Of a stretch of 64,000 nt of DNA, positions 47,362 through 58,265 are shown piece by piece. A program made the position numbers and the translations under genes. Each line of letters opens with the position of its first letter. Positions within the stretch are counted from its first letter, which is position 1. The DNA is from Olleya namhaensis (GTDB taxonomy: Bacteria > Bacteroidota > Bacteroidia > Flavobacteriales > Flavobacteriaceae). The stretch is taken from assembly GCF_900114005.1 (NCBI RefSeq), contig NZ_FORM01000008.1, positions 1 through 64,000 of the forward strand, written 5' to 3'. The notes beneath the pieces were generated by a model. That model did not search any database, had not been told where the DNA came from, and worked only from the letters and a program-made list of their open reading frames with translations.

Positions 47362-47904
47362 TTATGCTGATTTACCTGCTTTTCTTCTTAATATTTCTCC
47401 AACAAATTTGATACCTTTTCCTTTATAAGGCTCAGGTGGTCTAAATCCTCTAATTTTAGCAGCAACCTGACCAACTAACTGTTTGTCAAATGATGTTAAA
47501 ATTACTTTTGGGTTTTTACCTTTATCAGAAACTGTTTCTACTTTAACTTCAGGAGCTACACTTAAAACTATATTGTGAGAAAAACCTAAAGCCAAATCAA
47601 GGATATTACCTTGGTTTGATGCTCTGTACCCAACACCAACTAATTCTAATTCTTTCTTCCATCCTTTAGATACACCTTCAACCATGTTGTTAACTAATGA
47701 ACGATATAAACCGTGTTTAGCCTTTTGATCTTTAGTATCAGCTGAACGCGTAACCAATATGTTACCATCTTCAACTTTAATTTCTACAGTATCAAAATTC
47801 TGAGATAATTCTCCTAATTTTCCTTTTACTGTTATAGTGCTATTGTCTACTGTTACAGTTACTCCTTCTGGAATGGCAACTGGATTATTTCCTATTCTTG
47901 ACAT
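47362..47904 (-). CDS. rplF: 50S ribosomal protein L6
   Basis: 180 residues made of two similar alpha/beta domains: opening [31 protein letters not shown] in the middle, and the C-terminal [16 protein letters not shown] typical of L6, which lies near the factor-binding site. Gap of 18 bases after rpsH. Confidence 0.97.
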   Translation of the reverse strand: MSRIGNNPVAIPEGVTVTVDNSTITVKGKLGELSQNFDTVEIKVEDGNILVTRSADTKDQKAKHGLYRSLVNNMVEGVSKGWKKELELVGVGYRASNQGNILDLALGFSHNIVLSVAPEVKVETVSDKGKNPKVILTSFDKQLVGQVAAKIRGFRPPEPYKGKGIKFVGEILRRKAGKSA

Positions 47905-47922
47905 TTTCTTCTGGATTTTAGA

Positions 47923-48321
47923 TTAGTAAACGTAACATAAAACTTCACCACCTACGTTTTCTCTTTGTGCTTGCTTACCTGTCATAACTCCATGTGAAGT
48001 TGAAACGATAGCAATACCTAATCCATTAAGAATACGTGGTAATTCAGTAGAACTAGAATATTTTCTTAAACCAGGCTTACTGATTCTTTGTAATTTTCTA
48101 ATTACTGGTTCTTTTGTTTCCTTATTATACTTTAAGGCTATTTTGATAGTACCTTGAACAGTGCTATCATCGAACTTATAACTTAAAATATATCCTTGAT
48201 CGAATAAAATTTTAGTCATGTTCTTTTTTAAATTTGATGCAGGAATTTCTACAACTCTATGATTAGCACGCACTGCGTTTCTAATTCTAGTCAAGTAATC
48301 TGCAATTGGATCTGTATACAT
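47923..48321 (-). CDS. rpsH: 30S ribosomal protein S8
   Basis: 132 residues: [18 protein letters not shown] at the N-terminus and the signature [19 protein letters not shown] near the C-terminus. S8 binds the central domain of 16S rRNA and in enterobacteria represses the spc operon. Its 59-base gap from rpsN is one of the few larger spaces in this cluster and shows no obvious hairpin. Confidence 0.97.
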   Translation of the reverse strand: MYTDPIADYLTRIRNAVRANHRVVEIPASNLKKNMTKILFDQGYILSYKFDDSTVQGTIKIALKYNKETKEPVIRKLQRISKPGLRKYSSSTELPRILNGLGIAIVSTSHGVMTGKQAQRENVGGEVLCYVY

Positions 48322-48380
48322 ATGTATTGATTTGCGGACTGGGTTTTCGGACTATTCCGAACCTTAGACCAATTATAATT

Positions 48381-48650
48381 TTACCAACTTGCTTTTCTAA
48401 CACCCGGGATTAACCCTTGGTTAGCCATTTCTCTAAACATTACACGAGAAACACCAAAGGTACGCATATATCCCTTTGGTCTACCAGTTAATTTACATCT
48501 ATTATGTTGACGAACTGGTGAAGCGTTTTTCGGTAACTTTTGTAACGCCTCATAATCTCCAGCTTCTTTCAAAGCCTTACGTTTTTCAGCATATTTAGCT
48601 ACAGTTTTTGATCTTTTGACCTCACGGGCCTTCATTGATTCTTTAGCCAT
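48381..48650 (-). CDS. rpsN: 30S ribosomal protein S14, zinc-free type
   Basis: 89 residues: [17 protein letters not shown], then [19 protein letters not shown] and the ending [11 protein letters not shown]. Only a single Cys remains, so the CXXC zinc ribbon of the short type is absent. Three bases after rplE. Confidence 0.97.
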   Translation of the reverse strand: MAKESMKAREVKRSKTVAKYAEKRKALKEAGDYEALQKLPKNASPVRQHNRCKLTGRPKGYMRTFGVSRVMFREMANQGLIPGVRKASW

Positions 48651-48653
48651 ATC

Positions 48654-49205
48654 TTAATTTTTTTGAAAAGGTAAACCTAATTCAGTTAATAATGATTTTG
48701 CTTCCTTATCTGTCGGAGCAGAAGTTACAAATGTAATATCCATTCCGTCAATTTTATTAACTTTATCGATATTTATTTCTGGAAAGATAATTTGCTCAGT
48801 AACTCCTAAGTTATAATTACCTCTTCCATCAAATCCTGTAGCTTTAACTCCGTTAAAATCTCTAACACGTGGAAGTGCTGAAGTTATTAAACGATCTAAA
48901 AACTCATACATTCTTTCTCCTCTTAACGTAACTTTCGCACCAATTGGCATCCCTTTACGTAGTTTAAAAGATGCAACATCTTTCTTAGATATAGTAGCAA
49001 CTGCTTTTTGACCAGTTATTGTTGTAAACTCGTCTACTGCATGATCTACAAGCTTTTTATCTGCAACTGCAGCTCCAACTCCTCTAGATAATACTATCTT
49101 TTCTAGTTTTGGAACTTGCATTACATTACTGTATCCAAATTCTTCTGTAAGAGCAGCAATTACTTTGCTTTTATACTCTTCTTTAAGTCTCGGTGAATAT
49201 CCCAT
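48654..49205 (-). CDS. rplE: 50S ribosomal protein L5
   Basis: 183 residues: [58 protein letters not shown] (key LRKGMPIG) and [18 protein letters not shown]5 binds 5S rRNA and contacts P-site tRNA. Two bases after rplX. Confidence 0.97.
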   Translation of the reverse strand: MGYSPRLKEEYKSKVIAALTEEFGYSNVMQVPKLEKIVLSRGVGAAVADKKLVDHAVDEFTTITGQKAVATISKKDVASFKLRKGMPIGAKVTLRGERMYEFLDRLITSALPRVRDFNGVKATGFDGRGNYNLGVTEQIIFPEINIDKVNKIDGMDITFVTSAPTDKEAKSLLTELGLPFQKN

Positions 49206-49207
49206 AA

Positions 49208-49519
49208 CTATATTACTTCATTAGATTTTTTAGAAAATCTGACTTTTTTATCACCTTCAACTCTATAACCTATTCTTGTAGCTTCTCCTTTAGAAGTTAA
49301 CAATGATAAGTTAGAAATATTGATTGGCGCCTCTTTTTCTACGATACCTCCTTGAGGGCTTTGTGCACTTGGTTTAGTATGTTTCTTAACCATGTTCACA
49401 CCTTCAACTATAGCCTTATTTTTCTCAATAAAGACCTTTTGGACTTTACCTTCAGAACCTTTATGGTCTCCAGCTATAACTTTGACTGTATCTCCTGTTT
49501 TAATTTTAAGCTTTGTCAT
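49208..49519 (-). CDS. rplX: 50S ribosomal protein L24
   Basis: 103 residues with a KOW motif at the N-terminus ([25 protein letters not shown]) and [14 protein letters not shown]. An assembly initiator of the large subunit. Eleven bases after rplN. Confidence 0.97.
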   Translation of the reverse strand: MTKLKIKTGDTVKVIAGDHKGSEGKVQKVFIEKNKAIVEGVNMVKKHTKPSAQSPQGGIVEKEAPINISNLSLLTSKGEATRIGYRVEGDKKVRFSKKSNEVI

Positions 49520-49530
49520 TTTTTTATCAA

Positions 49531-49899
49531 TTAAAGCACCTCTGGTGCCAATGATACAATTTTCATGAATTGTTTATCACGAAGTTCTCTAGCTACAGGT
49601 CCAAATACACGTGTTCCTCTCATTTCACCCGTTGGGTTTAAAAGTACACAAGCATTGTCGTCAAATCTAATATAAGATCCGTCTGGACGTCTAACTTCTT
49701 TCTTTGTACGTACAACAACTGCTGTTGATACCGCTCCTTTTTTAATGTTTCCATTAGGAGTTGCATCTTTTACAGTGACAACAATTTTGTCACCTACAGA
49801 AGCGTATCTTCTCTTAGTACCACCTAGAACACGTATTGTTAATACTTCTTTTGCTCCAGTGTTATCTGCTACTCTTAGTCTTGATTCTTGTTGTACCAT
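49531..49899 (-). CDS. rplN: 50S ribosomal protein L14
   Basis: 122 residues, exact family length: [38 protein letters not shown] and [15 protein letters not shown] with the ending [10 protein letters not shown]. Forms part of an intersubunit bridge. Two bases after rpsQ. Confidence 0.98.
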   Translation of the reverse strand: MVQQESRLRVADNTGAKEVLTIRVLGGTKRRYASVGDKIVVTVKDATPNGNIKKGAVSTAVVVRTKKEVRRPDGSYIRFDDNACVLLNPTGEMRGTRVFGPVARELRDKQFMKIVSLAPEVL

Positions 49900-49901
49900 A
49901 A

Positions 49902-50159
49902 TTACTTCGCTCTTTCAATTATTTCAACTAATCTCCAACATTTAGATTTACTTAAAGGTCTTGTTTCCATGATCTTTACTGTATCTCCAATATTACAATC
50001 GTTTGTCTCATCGTGTGCAACATATTTCTTTGTTTTTAACACGAACTTTCCGTACATAGGGTGTTTTACTTTTTTAACTTCAGCAACCACAATTGATTTC
50101 TGCATCTTGTTACTAGTAACTATCCCGATACGCTCTTTTCTTAAGTTTCTTTTTTCCAT
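49902..50159 (-). CDS. rpsQ: 30S ribosomal protein S17
   Basis: 85 residues, OB fold: [29 protein letters not shown] and [21 protein letters not shown]. Binds 16S rRNA early in assembly. Thirteen bases after rpmC. Confidence 0.97.
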   Translation of the reverse strand: MEKRNLRKERIGIVTSNKMQKSIVVAEVKKVKHPMYGKFVLKTKKYVAHDETNDCNIGDTVKIMETRPLSKSKCWRLVEIIERAK

Positions 50160-50172
50160 CTTGTAAGCAGAA

Positions 50173-50364
50173 TTATTGTAAATCTCTTTTAGTTAATTCT
50201 GTTGCAATTTTTGCAACCGAACGTCTTACTTGACGTAATTGAATTGGGTTCTCTAAAGGAGAAACTGCATGAGCCATTTTTAAATCTGAATAACTCTTCT
50301 TTGTTTCACTAAGTTTCTCTTGTAACTCAGCTACAGATAATTCTTTAATTTCTGATTGTTTCAT
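50173..50364 (-). CDS. rpmC: 50S ribosomal protein L29
   Basis: 63 residues, two helices: [20 protein letters not shown] and [20 protein letters not shown]. Located at the peptide exit, next to the docking site of trigger factor and SRP (Ffh is encoded in this window). Thirteen-base gaps on both sides. Confidence 0.96.
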   Translation of the reverse strand: MKQSEIKELSVAELQEKLSETKKSYSDLKMAHAVSPLENPIQLRQVRRSVAKIATELTKRDLQ

Positions 50365-50377
50365 AATATCAAATAAA

Positions 50378-50797
50378 TTATGCTTCGTAATCTCTAGCGA
50401 TTACAAACTTAGTTTTTACTGGTAATTTTTGAGCTGCAAGTCTTAATGCTTCTTTAGCTATTTCTAAAGGCACTCCTCCAACTTCGAAAAGGATTCTTCC
50501 TGGTTTAACAACTGCTGCCCAATACTCTACTCCCCCTTTACCTTTACCCATACGTACTTCAAGAGGTTTCTTAGTGATCGGCTTATCTGGAAATATCTTA
50601 ATCCAAAGCTGACCTTCTCTTTTCATGTGACGAGTAGCGGCAATACGAGCTGCTTCTATTTGACGTGATGTTAAAAAATTAGAATCCAATGATTTTATTC
50701 CAAAAGTTCCGTTTGAAAGTAAGTGACCTCTACCAGAGTTCCCTTTCATACGTCCCTTTTGCATTTTTCTAAATTTTGTTCTTTTAGGCTGTAACAT
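50378..50797 (-). CDS. rplP: 50S ribosomal protein L16
   Basis: 139 residues: [20 protein letters not shown], the conserved Arg region [21 protein letters not shown] and [21 protein letters not shown]16 helps position A-site tRNA. Twenty bases after rpsC. Confidence 0.97.
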   Translation of the reverse strand: MLQPKRTKFRKMQKGRMKGNSGRGHLLSNGTFGIKSLDSNFLTSRQIEAARIAATRHMKREGQLWIKIFPDKPITKKPLEVRMGKGKGGVEYWAAVVKPGRILFEVGGVPLEIAKEALRLAAQKLPVKTKFVIARDYEA

Positions 50798-50817
50798 TTT
50801 TTCTGTTCTTTAAAAAA

Positions 50818-51534
50818 TTACTTTCTACGACGTTGTTGTGGCTTTCCACCTTGGCGTCCACCTTTTCCTTGCTTCTTAGCTAAGCCAACAAGAGGAGAAA
50901 GTTCTCTTTTACCATATACTTCACCTTTCATGATCCATACTTTAACCCCTAATCTACCATAAGTAGTATGAGACTCAACTAAAGCATAGTCAATATCGGC
51001 TCTGAATGTAGATAAAGGAATACGTCCTTCTTTGTAGTGTTCTGAACGTGCCATCTCTGCCCCGTTTAAACGTCCACTAATCTGGATTTTAATTCCCTCA
51101 GCATTCATTCTCATTGTAGCAGCAATAGCCATCTTAATTGCACGTCTGTATGAAATTCTGTTTTCAATTTGACGAGCAATACTAGATCCTACTAAAAATG
51201 CATCAAGCTCAGGTCTTTTAATTTCAAATATATTTATTTGAACTTCTTTTCCTGTAATTTTCTTAAGTTCTTCTTTTAACTTGTCTACCTCTTGTCCACC
51301 TTTCCCAATAATAATACCAGGTCTAGCAGTAGTGATAGTAACGGTTACAAGTTTTAAAGTTCTCTCAATAATTACACGAGATACACTAGCTTTAGATAAA
51401 CGCGCGTGAACGTATTTTCTGATCTTATCGTCTTCGGCAAGTTTATCACCATAATCGTTTCCTCCGTACCAGTTAGATTCCCATCCTCTGATAATTCCTA
51501 AGCGATTTCCGATTGGATTTGTCTTTTGTCCCAT
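50818..51534 (-). CDS. rpsC: 30S ribosomal protein S3
   Basis: 238 residues from ATG at 51534 ([18 protein letters not shown]); a longer in-frame start at 51570 would overlap rplV and is not expected. The KH domain carries [20 protein letters not shown] and the C-terminal domain [21 protein letters not shown]-type sequence (key [12 protein letters not shown]). It ends in a Gly/Arg/Gln-rich basic tail. Seven bases after rplV. Confidence 0.97.
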   Translation of the reverse strand: MGQKTNPIGNRLGIIRGWESNWYGGNDYGDKLAEDDKIRKYVHARLSKASVSRVIIERTLKLVTVTITTARPGIIIGKGGQEVDKLKEELKKITGKEVQINIFEIKRPELDAFLVGSSIARQIENRISYRRAIKMAIAATMRMNAEGIKIQISGRLNGAEMARSEHYKEGRIPLSTFRADIDYALVESHTTYGRLGVKVWIMKGEVYGKRELSPLVGLAKKQGKGGRQGGKPQQRRRK

Positions 51535-51541
51535 ATCTATC

Positions 51542-51949
51542 TTAGCTTTGTGTGTTATTGTTAGCACCAACCACGATTGTTACGTGGTTAGAGCGTTTTC
51601 TTATTCTGTGAGCACGTCCCTGTGGTGCTGGACGTAATCTTTTTAACATAGATCCACCATCTACTCTTATTTCTTTAACGACTAATTCAGCATCTTCGAT
51701 ACTTGCATCTTCGTTTTTTGCCTGCCAATTAGCTATCGCTGAAAGTAATAATTTCTCTAAACGATTTGAAGCTTCTTTTTGACTGAATTTCAAAATATTA
51801 AGTGCCTTTTCTACGCGTTCACCTCTTACTAAATCGGCTACTAAACGCATTTTTCTTGGTGACGTAGGACAGTTATTAAGCTTAGCAAAAGCGATTTGCT
51901 TTTTACCTTCCTTAATAGCGTCTGCCATTTGTTTTTTACGACTTCCCAT
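51542..51949 (-). CDS. rplV: 50S ribosomal protein L22
   Basis: 135 residues: an N-terminal extension ([18 protein letters not shown]), then [34 protein letters not shown] and the beta-hairpin tip with [16 protein letters not shown] that lines the exit tunnel. Three bases after rpsS. Confidence 0.97.
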   Translation of the reverse strand: MGSRKKQMADAIKEGKKQIAFAKLNNCPTSPRKMRLVADLVRGERVEKALNILKFSQKEASNRLEKLLLSAIANWQAKNEDASIEDAELVVKEIRVDGGSMLKRLRPAPQGRAHRIRKRSNHVTIVVGANNNTQS

Positions 51950-51952
51950 AGC

Positions 51953-52231
51953 TTACTTTTTACCTTTATTTTTAGCACCTGCATGACCTCTAAAAGATCT
52001 TGTTGGTGAAAATTCTCCTAATTTATGCCCAACCATGTTTTCTGTAACATAAACTGGAACAAACTGACGACCGTTATGTACTGCGATTGTTTGTCCAACA
52101 AAATCTGGAGTAATCATACTTGCTCTTGACCAAGTTTTGATTACTGTTTTCTTGTCAGCTTCAACATTAGCAGCTACTTTTTTCTCTAATTTATAGTGAA
52201 CGTAAGGTCCTTTTTTTAATGATCTTGCCAT
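51953..52231 (-). CDS. rpsS: 30S ribosomal protein S19
   Basis: 92 residues: [38 protein letters not shown] and the signature [17 protein letters not shown]. Forms the 30S head with S13. Six bases after rplB. Confidence 0.98.
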   Translation of the reverse strand: MARSLKKGPYVHYKLEKKVAANVEADKKTVIKTWSRASMITPDFVGQTIAVHNGRQFVPVYVTENMVGHKLGEFSPTRSFRGHAGAKNKGKK

Positions 52232-52237
52232 GATTTC

Positions 52238-53062
52238 TTATTTCTTTCTACGTTCTATAATATATTTATTACTCGCTTTAGTTTTAGAACGTGTTCTATA
52301 TCCTTTAGCTGGTATACCGTTTCTAGAACGTGGATGTCCACCTGATGACTTACCTTCACCACCTCCCATTGGGTGATCAACTGGGTTCATTACAACTGGT
52401 CTTGTTCTTGGTCTTCTACCTAACCATCTGCTACGTCCCGCTTTACCAGAAACTAATAGTTGATGATCAGAGTTAGATACTGCTCCAATTGTCGCTGCAC
52501 ATGTTACTAGTATTAATCTAGTTTCACCTGAAGGCAATTTAATTGTTGCAAATTTACCATCCCTAGCCATTAATTGAGCAAAAGCTCCAGCACTTCTTGC
52601 CATTACAGCACCTTGTCCTGGTCTTAACTCTACACAAGAAATAATTGTTCCAAGTGGAATATTTGCTAATGGCATTGCATTTCCTATTTCAGGAGCTGCA
52701 CCTTCACCAGAAACAACAGTTTGTCCAACTTGTAAACCATTTTGAGCAATGATATAAGTCTTTTCACCATCTTGATAATTTAACAAAGCGATGAATGCTG
52801 TTCTATTTGGATCGTATTGGATTGAAGCAACTTCAGCAGGAATACCTGCTTTAGTTCTCTTGAAATCGATAATACGATATCTACGTTTATGACCACCACC
52901 TTTGTAGCGCATTGTCATACGTCCTTGACTGTTTCTACCACCTGATCGTTTTTTCGGAGCCAATAGGCTTTTTTCCGGCTTATCAGTAGTAATGGCGTCA
53001 AATCCGTTTACTACTCTAAATCGCTGACCTGGTGTGATTGGTTTTAATTTTCTTACTGACAT
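52238..53062 (-). CDS. rplB: 50S ribosomal protein L2
   Basis: 274 residues, near the standard length. [12 protein letters not shown] at the start, [21 protein letters not shown] (key GGGHKRRYR), and the peptidyl-transferase-proximal segment [20 protein letters not shown] with its conserved His. Ten bases after rplW. Confidence 0.98.
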   Translation of the reverse strand: MSVRKLKPITPGQRFRVVNGFDAITTDKPEKSLLAPKKRSGGRNSQGRMTMRYKGGGHKRRYRIIDFKRTKAGIPAEVASIQYDPNRTAFIALLNYQDGEKTYIIAQNGLQVGQTVVSGEGAAPEIGNAMPLANIPLGTIISCVELRPGQGAVMARSAGAFAQLMARDGKFATIKLPSGETRLILVTCAATIGAVSNSDHQLLVSGKAGRSRWLGRRPRTRPVVMNPVDHPMGGGEGKSSGGHPRSRNGIPAKGYRTRSKTKASNKYIIERRKK

Positions 53063-53072
53063 TTGTCTTTAA

Positions 53073-53363
53073 TTACATGTTAGTGTATAAATCAATCATT
53101 TCACCTTCCGCCAGTTGTACAATTGCTTTTTTCTTAGCATTTGTTTTACCATGCTGAATACCAGTTTTTGTAAACTTGGTACTCCTATCTGGACGGACAT
53201 TTATAGTACGAACTTTTTCAACAGAAACTCCATAAGCAGCTTCCACTGCTTTTTTGATTTCTACCTTGTTCGCCTTAGTGTTCACAAAAAAGCTAAAACA
53301 ATTGTTTAACTCGCTGTTAGCAGTTGCTTTTTCTGTGATTATAGGTTTAATTAAGATATTCAT
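53073..53363 (-). CDS. rplW: 50S ribosomal protein L23
   Basis: 96 residues: ILIKPIITEKATANSE and FFVNTKANKVEIKKAVEAAYG are diagnostic, with RTINVRPDRSTKF after. L23 lies at the tunnel exit and docks SRP and trigger factor. Seven bases after rplD. Confidence 0.97.
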   Translation of the reverse strand: MNILIKPIITEKATANSELNNCFSFFVNTKANKVEIKKAVEAAYGVSVEKVRTINVRPDRSTKFTKTGIQHGKTNAKKKAIVQLAEGEMIDLYTNM

Positions 53364-53370
53364 TTTGTTT

Positions 53371-54000
53371 CTATTTGCTTAAATTCGACTCAATACCTTC
53401 TAAAGAACTCTCTAGAAGAATAACTTGATTTGCATTTAATATTTTATAAGTACTTAATTCTGAGCTCATTATAACTTCAGAGCCTTTTAAATTACGTGAT
53501 GACAAATATACATTATTATTTGACGTACCCAACACAAACAATGATTTTTTGTTTTGTAGGTCTAACGCATTTAAAACCGCTGTGAAATTCTTAGTCTTTG
53601 GAGCGTCAAAATTAAAGTCTTCTAAAACAATAATTGACTTTTCACTTGCCTTAATACTAAACGCTGATTTACGTGCTAAACGCTTCAGGTTTTTGTTAAG
53701 TTTAAATGAATAATTTCTAGGTCTTGGTCCGAACATACGTCCACCTCCTCTAAAAACTCCTGACTTAATACTACCAGCTCTGGCTGTACCAGTACCTTTT
53801 TGTTTTTTAATCTTACGTGTACTTCCAGTTATCTCAGCACGCTCTTTAGCTTTGTGAGTACCTTGTCTTTGGTTAGCTAAGTATTGCTTAACATCCAAAT
53901 ATACAGCATGATTATTAGGTTCAATAGCAAAAACACCGTCAGAAAGGTCTGCCTTTCTACCTGTTTCTTTTCCGTTTATATCTAAAACTGCTACTTTCAT
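53371..54000 (-). CDS. rplD: 50S ribosomal protein L4
   Basis: 209 residues: the extended loop has QGTHKAKERAEITGSTRKIKK and GTGTARAGSIKSGVFRGGG, reaching into the tunnel. In enterobacteria L4 represses the S10 operon through the leader; the only sizeable leader-like gap here is that before rplC. Its start overlaps the rplC stop by one base (TAATG). Confidence 0.97.
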   Translation of the reverse strand: MKVAVLDINGKETGRKADLSDGVFAIEPNNHAVYLDVKQYLANQRQGTHKAKERAEITGSTRKIKKQKGTGTARAGSIKSGVFRGGGRMFGPRPRNYSFKLNKNLKRLARKSAFSIKASEKSIIVLEDFNFDAPKTKNFTAVLNALDLQNKKSLFVLGTSNNNVYLSSRNLKGSEVIMSSELSTYKILNANQVILLESSLEGIESNLSK

Positions 54001-54617
54001 TATTTTCTAATAATTACATAAGCGTTTTTGTGTCCAGGTACACAACCTTTAACAACAAGTAAATTCTTTTCAGGAACTACTTTTAAAACTCTTAAATTTT
54101 CAACTTTAACTGAGTCCGTTCCCATTCTTCCTGCCATACGCATTCCTTTGAATACTCTAGCTGGATAAGACGCTGCTCCAATAGATCCCGGTGCTCTTAA
54201 ACGGTTATGTTGTCCGTGAGTAGCTTGACCTACACCCGCAAAACCATGACGTTTTACAACCCCTTGAAATCCTTTTCCTTTTGATGTACCTGATACATCA
54301 ACAAATTCACCTTCTGCAAAGTGATCTACAGTGATTGCATCACCTAATTTGTACTCCGAATCAAAACCTCTAAATTCAACGATTTTGCGTTTTACAGAAG
54401 TCCCTGCTTTTTTAGCATGACCTAAGTCAGCTTTAGTAGCACTTTTTTCTGTCGCGTCATCGAAACCAAGTTGAACAGCACTATAGCCGTCAACTTCTTC
54501 AGTTCTGACTTGGGTAACGATACATGGTCCAGCTTCGATTACTGTACATGGCATATTCTTACCATTTTCATCGAAAATGCTGGTCATACCGATTTTTCTT
54601 CCAATTAACCCAGACAT
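54000..54617 (-). CDS. rplC: 50S ribosomal protein L3
   Basis: 205 residues: [20 protein letters not shown], then the conserved region [21 protein letters not shown] that reaches toward the peptidyl transferase centre, and [13 protein letters not shown]. Separated from rpsJ by 144 bases with two hairpins, unlike the tight packing elsewhere. Confidence 0.98.
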   Translation of the reverse strand: MSGLIGRKIGMTSIFDENGKNMPCTVIEAGPCIVTQVRTEEVDGYSAVQLGFDDATEKSATKADLGHAKKAGTSVKRKIVEFRGFDSEYKLGDAITVDHFAEGEFVDVSGTSKGKGFQGVVKRHGFAGVGQATHGQHNRLRAPGSIGAASYPARVFKGMRMAGRMGTDSVKVENLRVLKVVPEKNLLVVKGCVPGHKNAYVIIRK

Positions 54618-54654
54618 AATTTTTATTTATTTGTTATTACTATTTATTAAAACA

Positions 54655-54682
54655 CAAGGCTGAAAAATACGTTTCAGCCTTG
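54655..54682 (-). promoter_or_regulatory. Hairpin 1 in the rpsJ-rplC gap
   Basis: Perfect 11-base arms CAAGGCTGAAA / TTTCAGCCTTG around six bases, 38 bases upstream of the rplC start. On the minus strand the tail is TGTTTTAAT, only moderately T-rich, so it could be an attenuator, a processing site or a protein-binding site. Confidence 0.6.
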
Positions 54683-54728
54683 AATTGTATTTTAACCGTT
54701 TTTCCTTCGCTCGAAGCTTAGGACATGT

Positions 54729-54752
54729 TTCGTTTAATCAACGTTAAACGAA
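54729..54752 (-). promoter_or_regulatory. Hairpin 2 in the rpsJ-rplC gap
   Basis: Perfect nine-base arms TTCGTTTAA / TTAAACGAA around six bases, starting nine bases after the rpsJ stop. No T run follows. Confidence 0.55.
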
Positions 54753-54761
54753 TAAATTTAC

Positions 54762-55067
54762 TTAAACCTTAATTTCAACTTCTACTCCACTTGGTAATTC
54801 AAGTTTCATTAAAGCGTCAATTGTTTTAGAAGATGAAGAGTAAATATCTAATAATCTCTTGTAAGAGCTTAATTGAAATTGTTCTCTAGACTTCTTATTA
54901 ACGTGAGGTGAACGTAACACAGTGAAAATTTTCTTGTGCGTTGGTAATGGAATTGGACCAGTTACAACAGCACCTGTACTTTTTACTGTTTTTACAATCT
55001 TTTCAGCAGACTTATCTACTAAGTTATGATCGTAAGATTTTAATTTTATTCTAATTTTTTGACTCAT
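54762..55067 (-). CDS. rpsJ: 30S ribosomal protein S10
   Basis: 101 residues: [42 protein letters not shown] and [19 protein letters not shown] are the family pattern. S10 (NusE) also takes part in antitermination. Here it follows fusA by 11 bases and is separated from the rest of the S10 genes by the 144-base gap. Confidence 0.98.
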   Translation of the reverse strand: MSQKIRIKLKSYDHNLVDKSAEKIVKTVKSTGAVVTGPIPLPTHKKIFTVLRSPHVNKKSREQFQLSSYKRLLDIYSSSSKTIDALMKLELPSGVEVEIKV

Positions 55068-55078
55068 TTTATTAAGAT

Positions 55079-57205
55079 TTACGATTCAACGCCTTTAGCT
55101 GCTTTGATTACTTCTTCAGAAATATTTGAAGGTGTTTCAGCATAGTGAGAAAATTCCATTGTAGAAGTAGCTCTACCAGAAGATAATGTTCTTAATGTTG
55201 TTACATATCCAAACATCTCTGATAATGGTACAGTAGCTTTTACAGTTTTTGCACCTGCTCTATCTCCCATATCACTAACTTGACCTCTTCTTCTATTTAA
55301 ATCTCCTACGATATCACCCATGTTTTCTTCTGGAGTAATAACTTCTAGCTTCATAATAGGCTCCATGATTACTGCTTTTGCAGCTTTTGCACAGTTTTTA
55401 AATCCTAACTTTGCTGCTAATTCGAAAGATAATTGATCAGAATCCACATCATGGTAAGATCCATCTCTTAAAGTAACTTTCATCGCATCAACTTCAAAAC
55501 CAGCTAATGGTCCATTAACCATTGCCATTTTAAATCCTTTCTCAATTGAAGGGATAAATTCTTTAGGAACGTTACCACCTTTAATTACAGATGTAAATTG
55601 AAGTCCAACAACTCCTTCATCTGCTGGCTCTACTGTAAATACAATATCTGCGAATTTACCACGTCCACCAGATTGCTTTTTGTAAACTTCTCTGTGATCA
55701 GCAGCTTGTGTAATAGCTTCTTTGTACTCAACTTGAGGTTGTCCTTGATTTACTTCCACTTTAAACTCACGTTTTAAACGGTCTACAATTACATCTAAGT
55801 GTAATTCGCCCATTCCAGAAATAATAGTTTGACCTGAAGCCTCGTCAGAACGCACAGTAAATGTAGGATCTTCTTCAGCTAACTTAGCTAAACCTAAACC
55901 TAATTTATCAACATCAGCTTTAGTTTTTGGTTCAACCGCAATACCAATTACTGGATCAGGGAAGTCCATAGACTCTAAAACTATTGGATGTTTCTCATCT
56001 GAAAGTGTATCTCCTGTTTTGATAGATTTAAATCCAACAGCAGCTCCAATATCTCCAGCTTCGATAAAATCAATTGCATTTTGCTTATTAGCATGCATTT
56101 GATAGATACGTGAAATACGCTCTTTTTTACCAGAACGGTTATTTAACACGTAAGAACCTGCATCTAAACGACCAGAATATGCTCTAAAAAATGCTAAACG
56201 TCCAACAAAAGGATCCGTTGCAATTTTAAAGGCTAATGCAGCGAAAGGCTCGTCTACACTTGGCTTACGTAATTCTTCTTTTTCTGTATCTGGGTTCATA
56301 CCAACAATACCTTCCTTGTCCATTGGAGAAGGCAAGTAACGACATACAGCATCTAATAAGAACTGAACACCTTTGTTTTTAAACGCAGAACCACAAATCA
56401 TAGGAATAATTGCCATATCCATTACTGCTGCTCTAAGCGCTTTATGCACCTCGTCTTCAGTAATAGAATTTTCATCTTCCATGAATTTTTCTAAAAGATT
56501 CTCATCATAACTTGCAACCTCTTCAATTAAAAGTGCACGGTACTTACGAGCTTCTTCTTTCATATCCTCAGGGATTTCGATTACATCGAAAGTTGCTCCT
56601 TGAGTTTCATCATGCCATACAATAGCACGGTTTTTTACTAAGTCAATAATACCTTTAAAATCTTCTTCGTCACCAATATTTAAAACTATTGGCACAGCGT
56701 TAGACTTTAACATATCTTTTACTTGTTGACAAACTCCTAAAAAGTCAGATCCTTGACGGTCCATTTTATTAACGAAACCAATTCTTGGGACTTTATAGTT
56801 GTCTGCAAGTCTCCAGTTAGTTTCAGATTGAGGTTCAACACCATCAACTGCACTAAATAAAAACACTAAACCATCTAATACACGTAATGATCTATTTACC
56901 TCTACAGTAAAATCTACGTGACCAGGAGTATCAATAATATTAAAGTGATAATCCTTTGTATCAGGAGTAGGTTCTGCATTTTCTAATGGAAACTTCCATG
57001 TACAAGTTGTAGCTGCAGACGTAATAGTAATACCACGTTCTTGCTCTTGCTCCATCCAGTCCATTGTAGCAGCACCATCATGTACTTCTCCAATCTTGTG
57101 AGAAACTCCTGTATAATATAGAACACGCTCTGTTGTTGTAGTTTTACCTGCATCAATATGAGCTGCAATTCCAATGTTTCTTGTATATTTTAAATCTCTA
57201 GCCAT
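55079..57205 (-). CDS. fusA: Elongation factor G
   Basis: 708 residues, the canonical GTPase for ribosomal translocation. G1 is [21 protein letters not shown] in part (key [10 protein letters not shown]), followed by the switch I region with [20 protein letters not shown] and NKMDRQGSD. Domains II-V follow, with the domain [16 protein letters not shown]. Six bases after rpsG. tuf is not in the cluster. Confidence 0.98.
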   Translation of the reverse strand: MARDLKYTRNIGIAAHIDAGKTTTTERVLYYTGVSHKIGEVHDGAATMDWMEQEQERGITITSAATTCTWKFPLENAEPTPDTKDYHFNIIDTPGHVDFTVEVNRSLRVLDGLVFLFSAVDGVEPQSETNWRLADNYKVPRIGFVNKMDRQGSDFLGVCQQVKDMLKSNAVPIVLNIGDEEDFKGIIDLVKNRAIVWHDETQGATFDVIEIPEDMKEEARKYRALLIEEVASYDENLLEKFMEDENSITEDEVHKALRAAVMDMAIIPMICGSAFKNKGVQFLLDAVCRYLPSPMDKEGIVGMNPDTEKEELRKPSVDEPFAALAFKIATDPFVGRLAFFRAYSGRLDAGSYVLNNRSGKKERISRIYQMHANKQNAIDFIEAGDIGAAVGFKSIKTGDTLSDEKHPIVLESMDFPDPVIGIAVEPKTKADVDKLGLGLAKLAEEDPTFTVRSDEASGQTIISGMGELHLDVIVDRLKREFKVEVNQGQPQVEYKEAITQAADHREVYKKQSGGRGKFADIVFTVEPADEGVVGLQFTSVIKGGNVPKEFIPSIEKGFKMAMVNGPLAGFEVDAMKVTLRDGSYHDVDSDQLSFELAAKLGFKNCAKAAKAVIMEPIMKLEVITPEENMGDIVGDLNRRRGQVSDMGDRAGAKTVKATVPLSEMFGYVTTLRTLSSGRATSTMEFSHYAETPSNISEEVIKAAKGVES

Positions 57206-57211
57206 ATCTTA

Positions 57212-57688
57212 TTAAAATCTAAAGTGAGAGAATGCTTTGTTTGCCTCAGCCATTTTGTGAGTATCAGTACGTTTCTTAACTGCTGCTCCTTCTTCTTTAG
57301 CTGCTGCTAAAATTTCTGATGCTAAACGTAGTGCCATAGATTTTTCATTTCTCTTACGAGAAAAACTAATTAACCACTTCATTGCAGTAGAAACCTTACG
57401 GTCTGCACGTATTGGGTTAGGAATTTGGAATGTAGCTCCACCTACTCTACGACTACGTACTTCTACGTGAGGCATAACGTTAGATAATGCATCTTTCCAG
57501 ATTTCTAATGCTGTTTTTTCTTCGTCTGTCTTTTTAGTATCTACGATGTCAATTGCGTCGTAAAACACTTTAAAGGCTACAGACTTCTTTCCGTCCCACA
57601 TCATCATGTTAACAAATCTAGTTACTAACTGATCGTTAAATCGAGGATCTGGTAAAAGCGGTCTTTTTTTTGCTGCTCTTTTTCTCAT
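57212..57688 (-). CDS. rpsG: 30S ribosomal protein S7
   Basis: 158 residues: [41 protein letters not shown] (key GGATFQIP) and [21 protein letters not shown]7 nucleates the 30S head. Gap of 21 bases after rpsL. Confidence 0.98.
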   Translation of the reverse strand: MRKRAAKKRPLLPDPRFNDQLVTRFVNMMMWDGKKSVAFKVFYDAIDIVDTKKTDEEKTALEIWKDALSNVMPHVEVRSRRVGGATFQIPNPIRADRKVSTAMKWLISFSRKRNEKSMALRLASEILAAAKEEGAAVKKRTDTHKMAEANKAFSHFRF

Positions 57689-57709
57689 GTCTTCTTCTTA
57701 AGTTTTTAA

Positions 57710-58084
57710 TTAACTTTTAGGGCGTTTTGCACCATACTTAGATCTACGTTGTGTTCTACCTGCAACACCTGCTGTGTCTAAGGCACCACGAACGATGTGA
57801 TATCTAACTCCTGGTAAATCTTTTACCCTTCCACCTCTAACCAATACTATCGAGTGCTCTTGTAAATTGTGACCTTCTCCACCGATGTATGCATTTACTT
57901 CGTTACCGTTTGTTAAACGAACCCTTGCTACCTTACGCATTGCTGAATTTGGTTTTTTAGGTGTCGTTGTATAAACACGAGTACACACACCACGTCTTTG
58001 AGGACACGAATCTAAAGCAGCCGATTTACTCTTCTTGGTTATTTTGGCTCTTCCTTTTCGTACTAATTGTGAAATTGTTGGCAT
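57710..58084 (-). CDS. rpsL: 30S ribosomal protein S12
   Basis: 124 residues: [38 protein letters not shown] and [19 protein letters not shown]. Lys residues at the two classic streptomycin-resistance positions (in PKKPNSA and VKDLPGV) are wild type. First gene of the supercluster; a strong promoter lies 45-75 bases upstream of its start. Confidence 0.98.
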   Translation of the reverse strand: MPTISQLVRKGRAKITKKSKSAALDSCPQRRGVCTRVYTTTPKKPNSAMRKVARVRLTNGNEVNAYIGGEGHNLQEHSIVLVRGGRVKDLPGVRYHIVRGALDTAGVAGRTQRRSKYGAKRPKS

Positions 58085-58109
58085 ATAATTCTAATATAAT
58101 TTTATGTTA

Positions 58110-58124
58110 CCTCTCTCTAAGAGG
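58110..58124 (-). promoter_or_regulatory. Small hairpin at the 5' end of the rpsL leader
   Basis: CCTCT / AGAGG with a five-base loop, placed just after the predicted transcription start. It may protect the mRNA end or take part in control. Confidence 0.4.
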
Positions 58125-58128
58125 GGTG

Positions 58129-58159
58129 CAAATGTAGTGATTTAATTCAAGTAATCAAA
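58129..58159 (-). promoter_or_regulatory. Promoter of the ribosomal supercluster
   Basis: On the minus strand TTTG, exactly 19 bases, TACATTTG: a full match to the Bacteroidota housekeeping promoter. The transcript would start near 58124 and have a leader of about 40 bases before rpsL. Confidence 0.8.
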
Positions 58160-58265
58160 CCTTAATACATTAATTTTCAATAGAATTTAAAATTAAATTT
58201 CCACCAGATATTATTTAGTTACTTTTTTACGTTAATTTTACTATCAACATATAATCAAACAGAAT

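Noticed and set aside
51535-51570. Earlier start for rpsC
   Set aside because: It overlaps rplV, and MGQKTNPIG at 51534 is the conserved S3 start.
40839-58084. Search for tuf, map, adk, tRNA or rRNA within the ribosomal cluster
   Set aside because: All gaps are accounted for; none of these genes is present.
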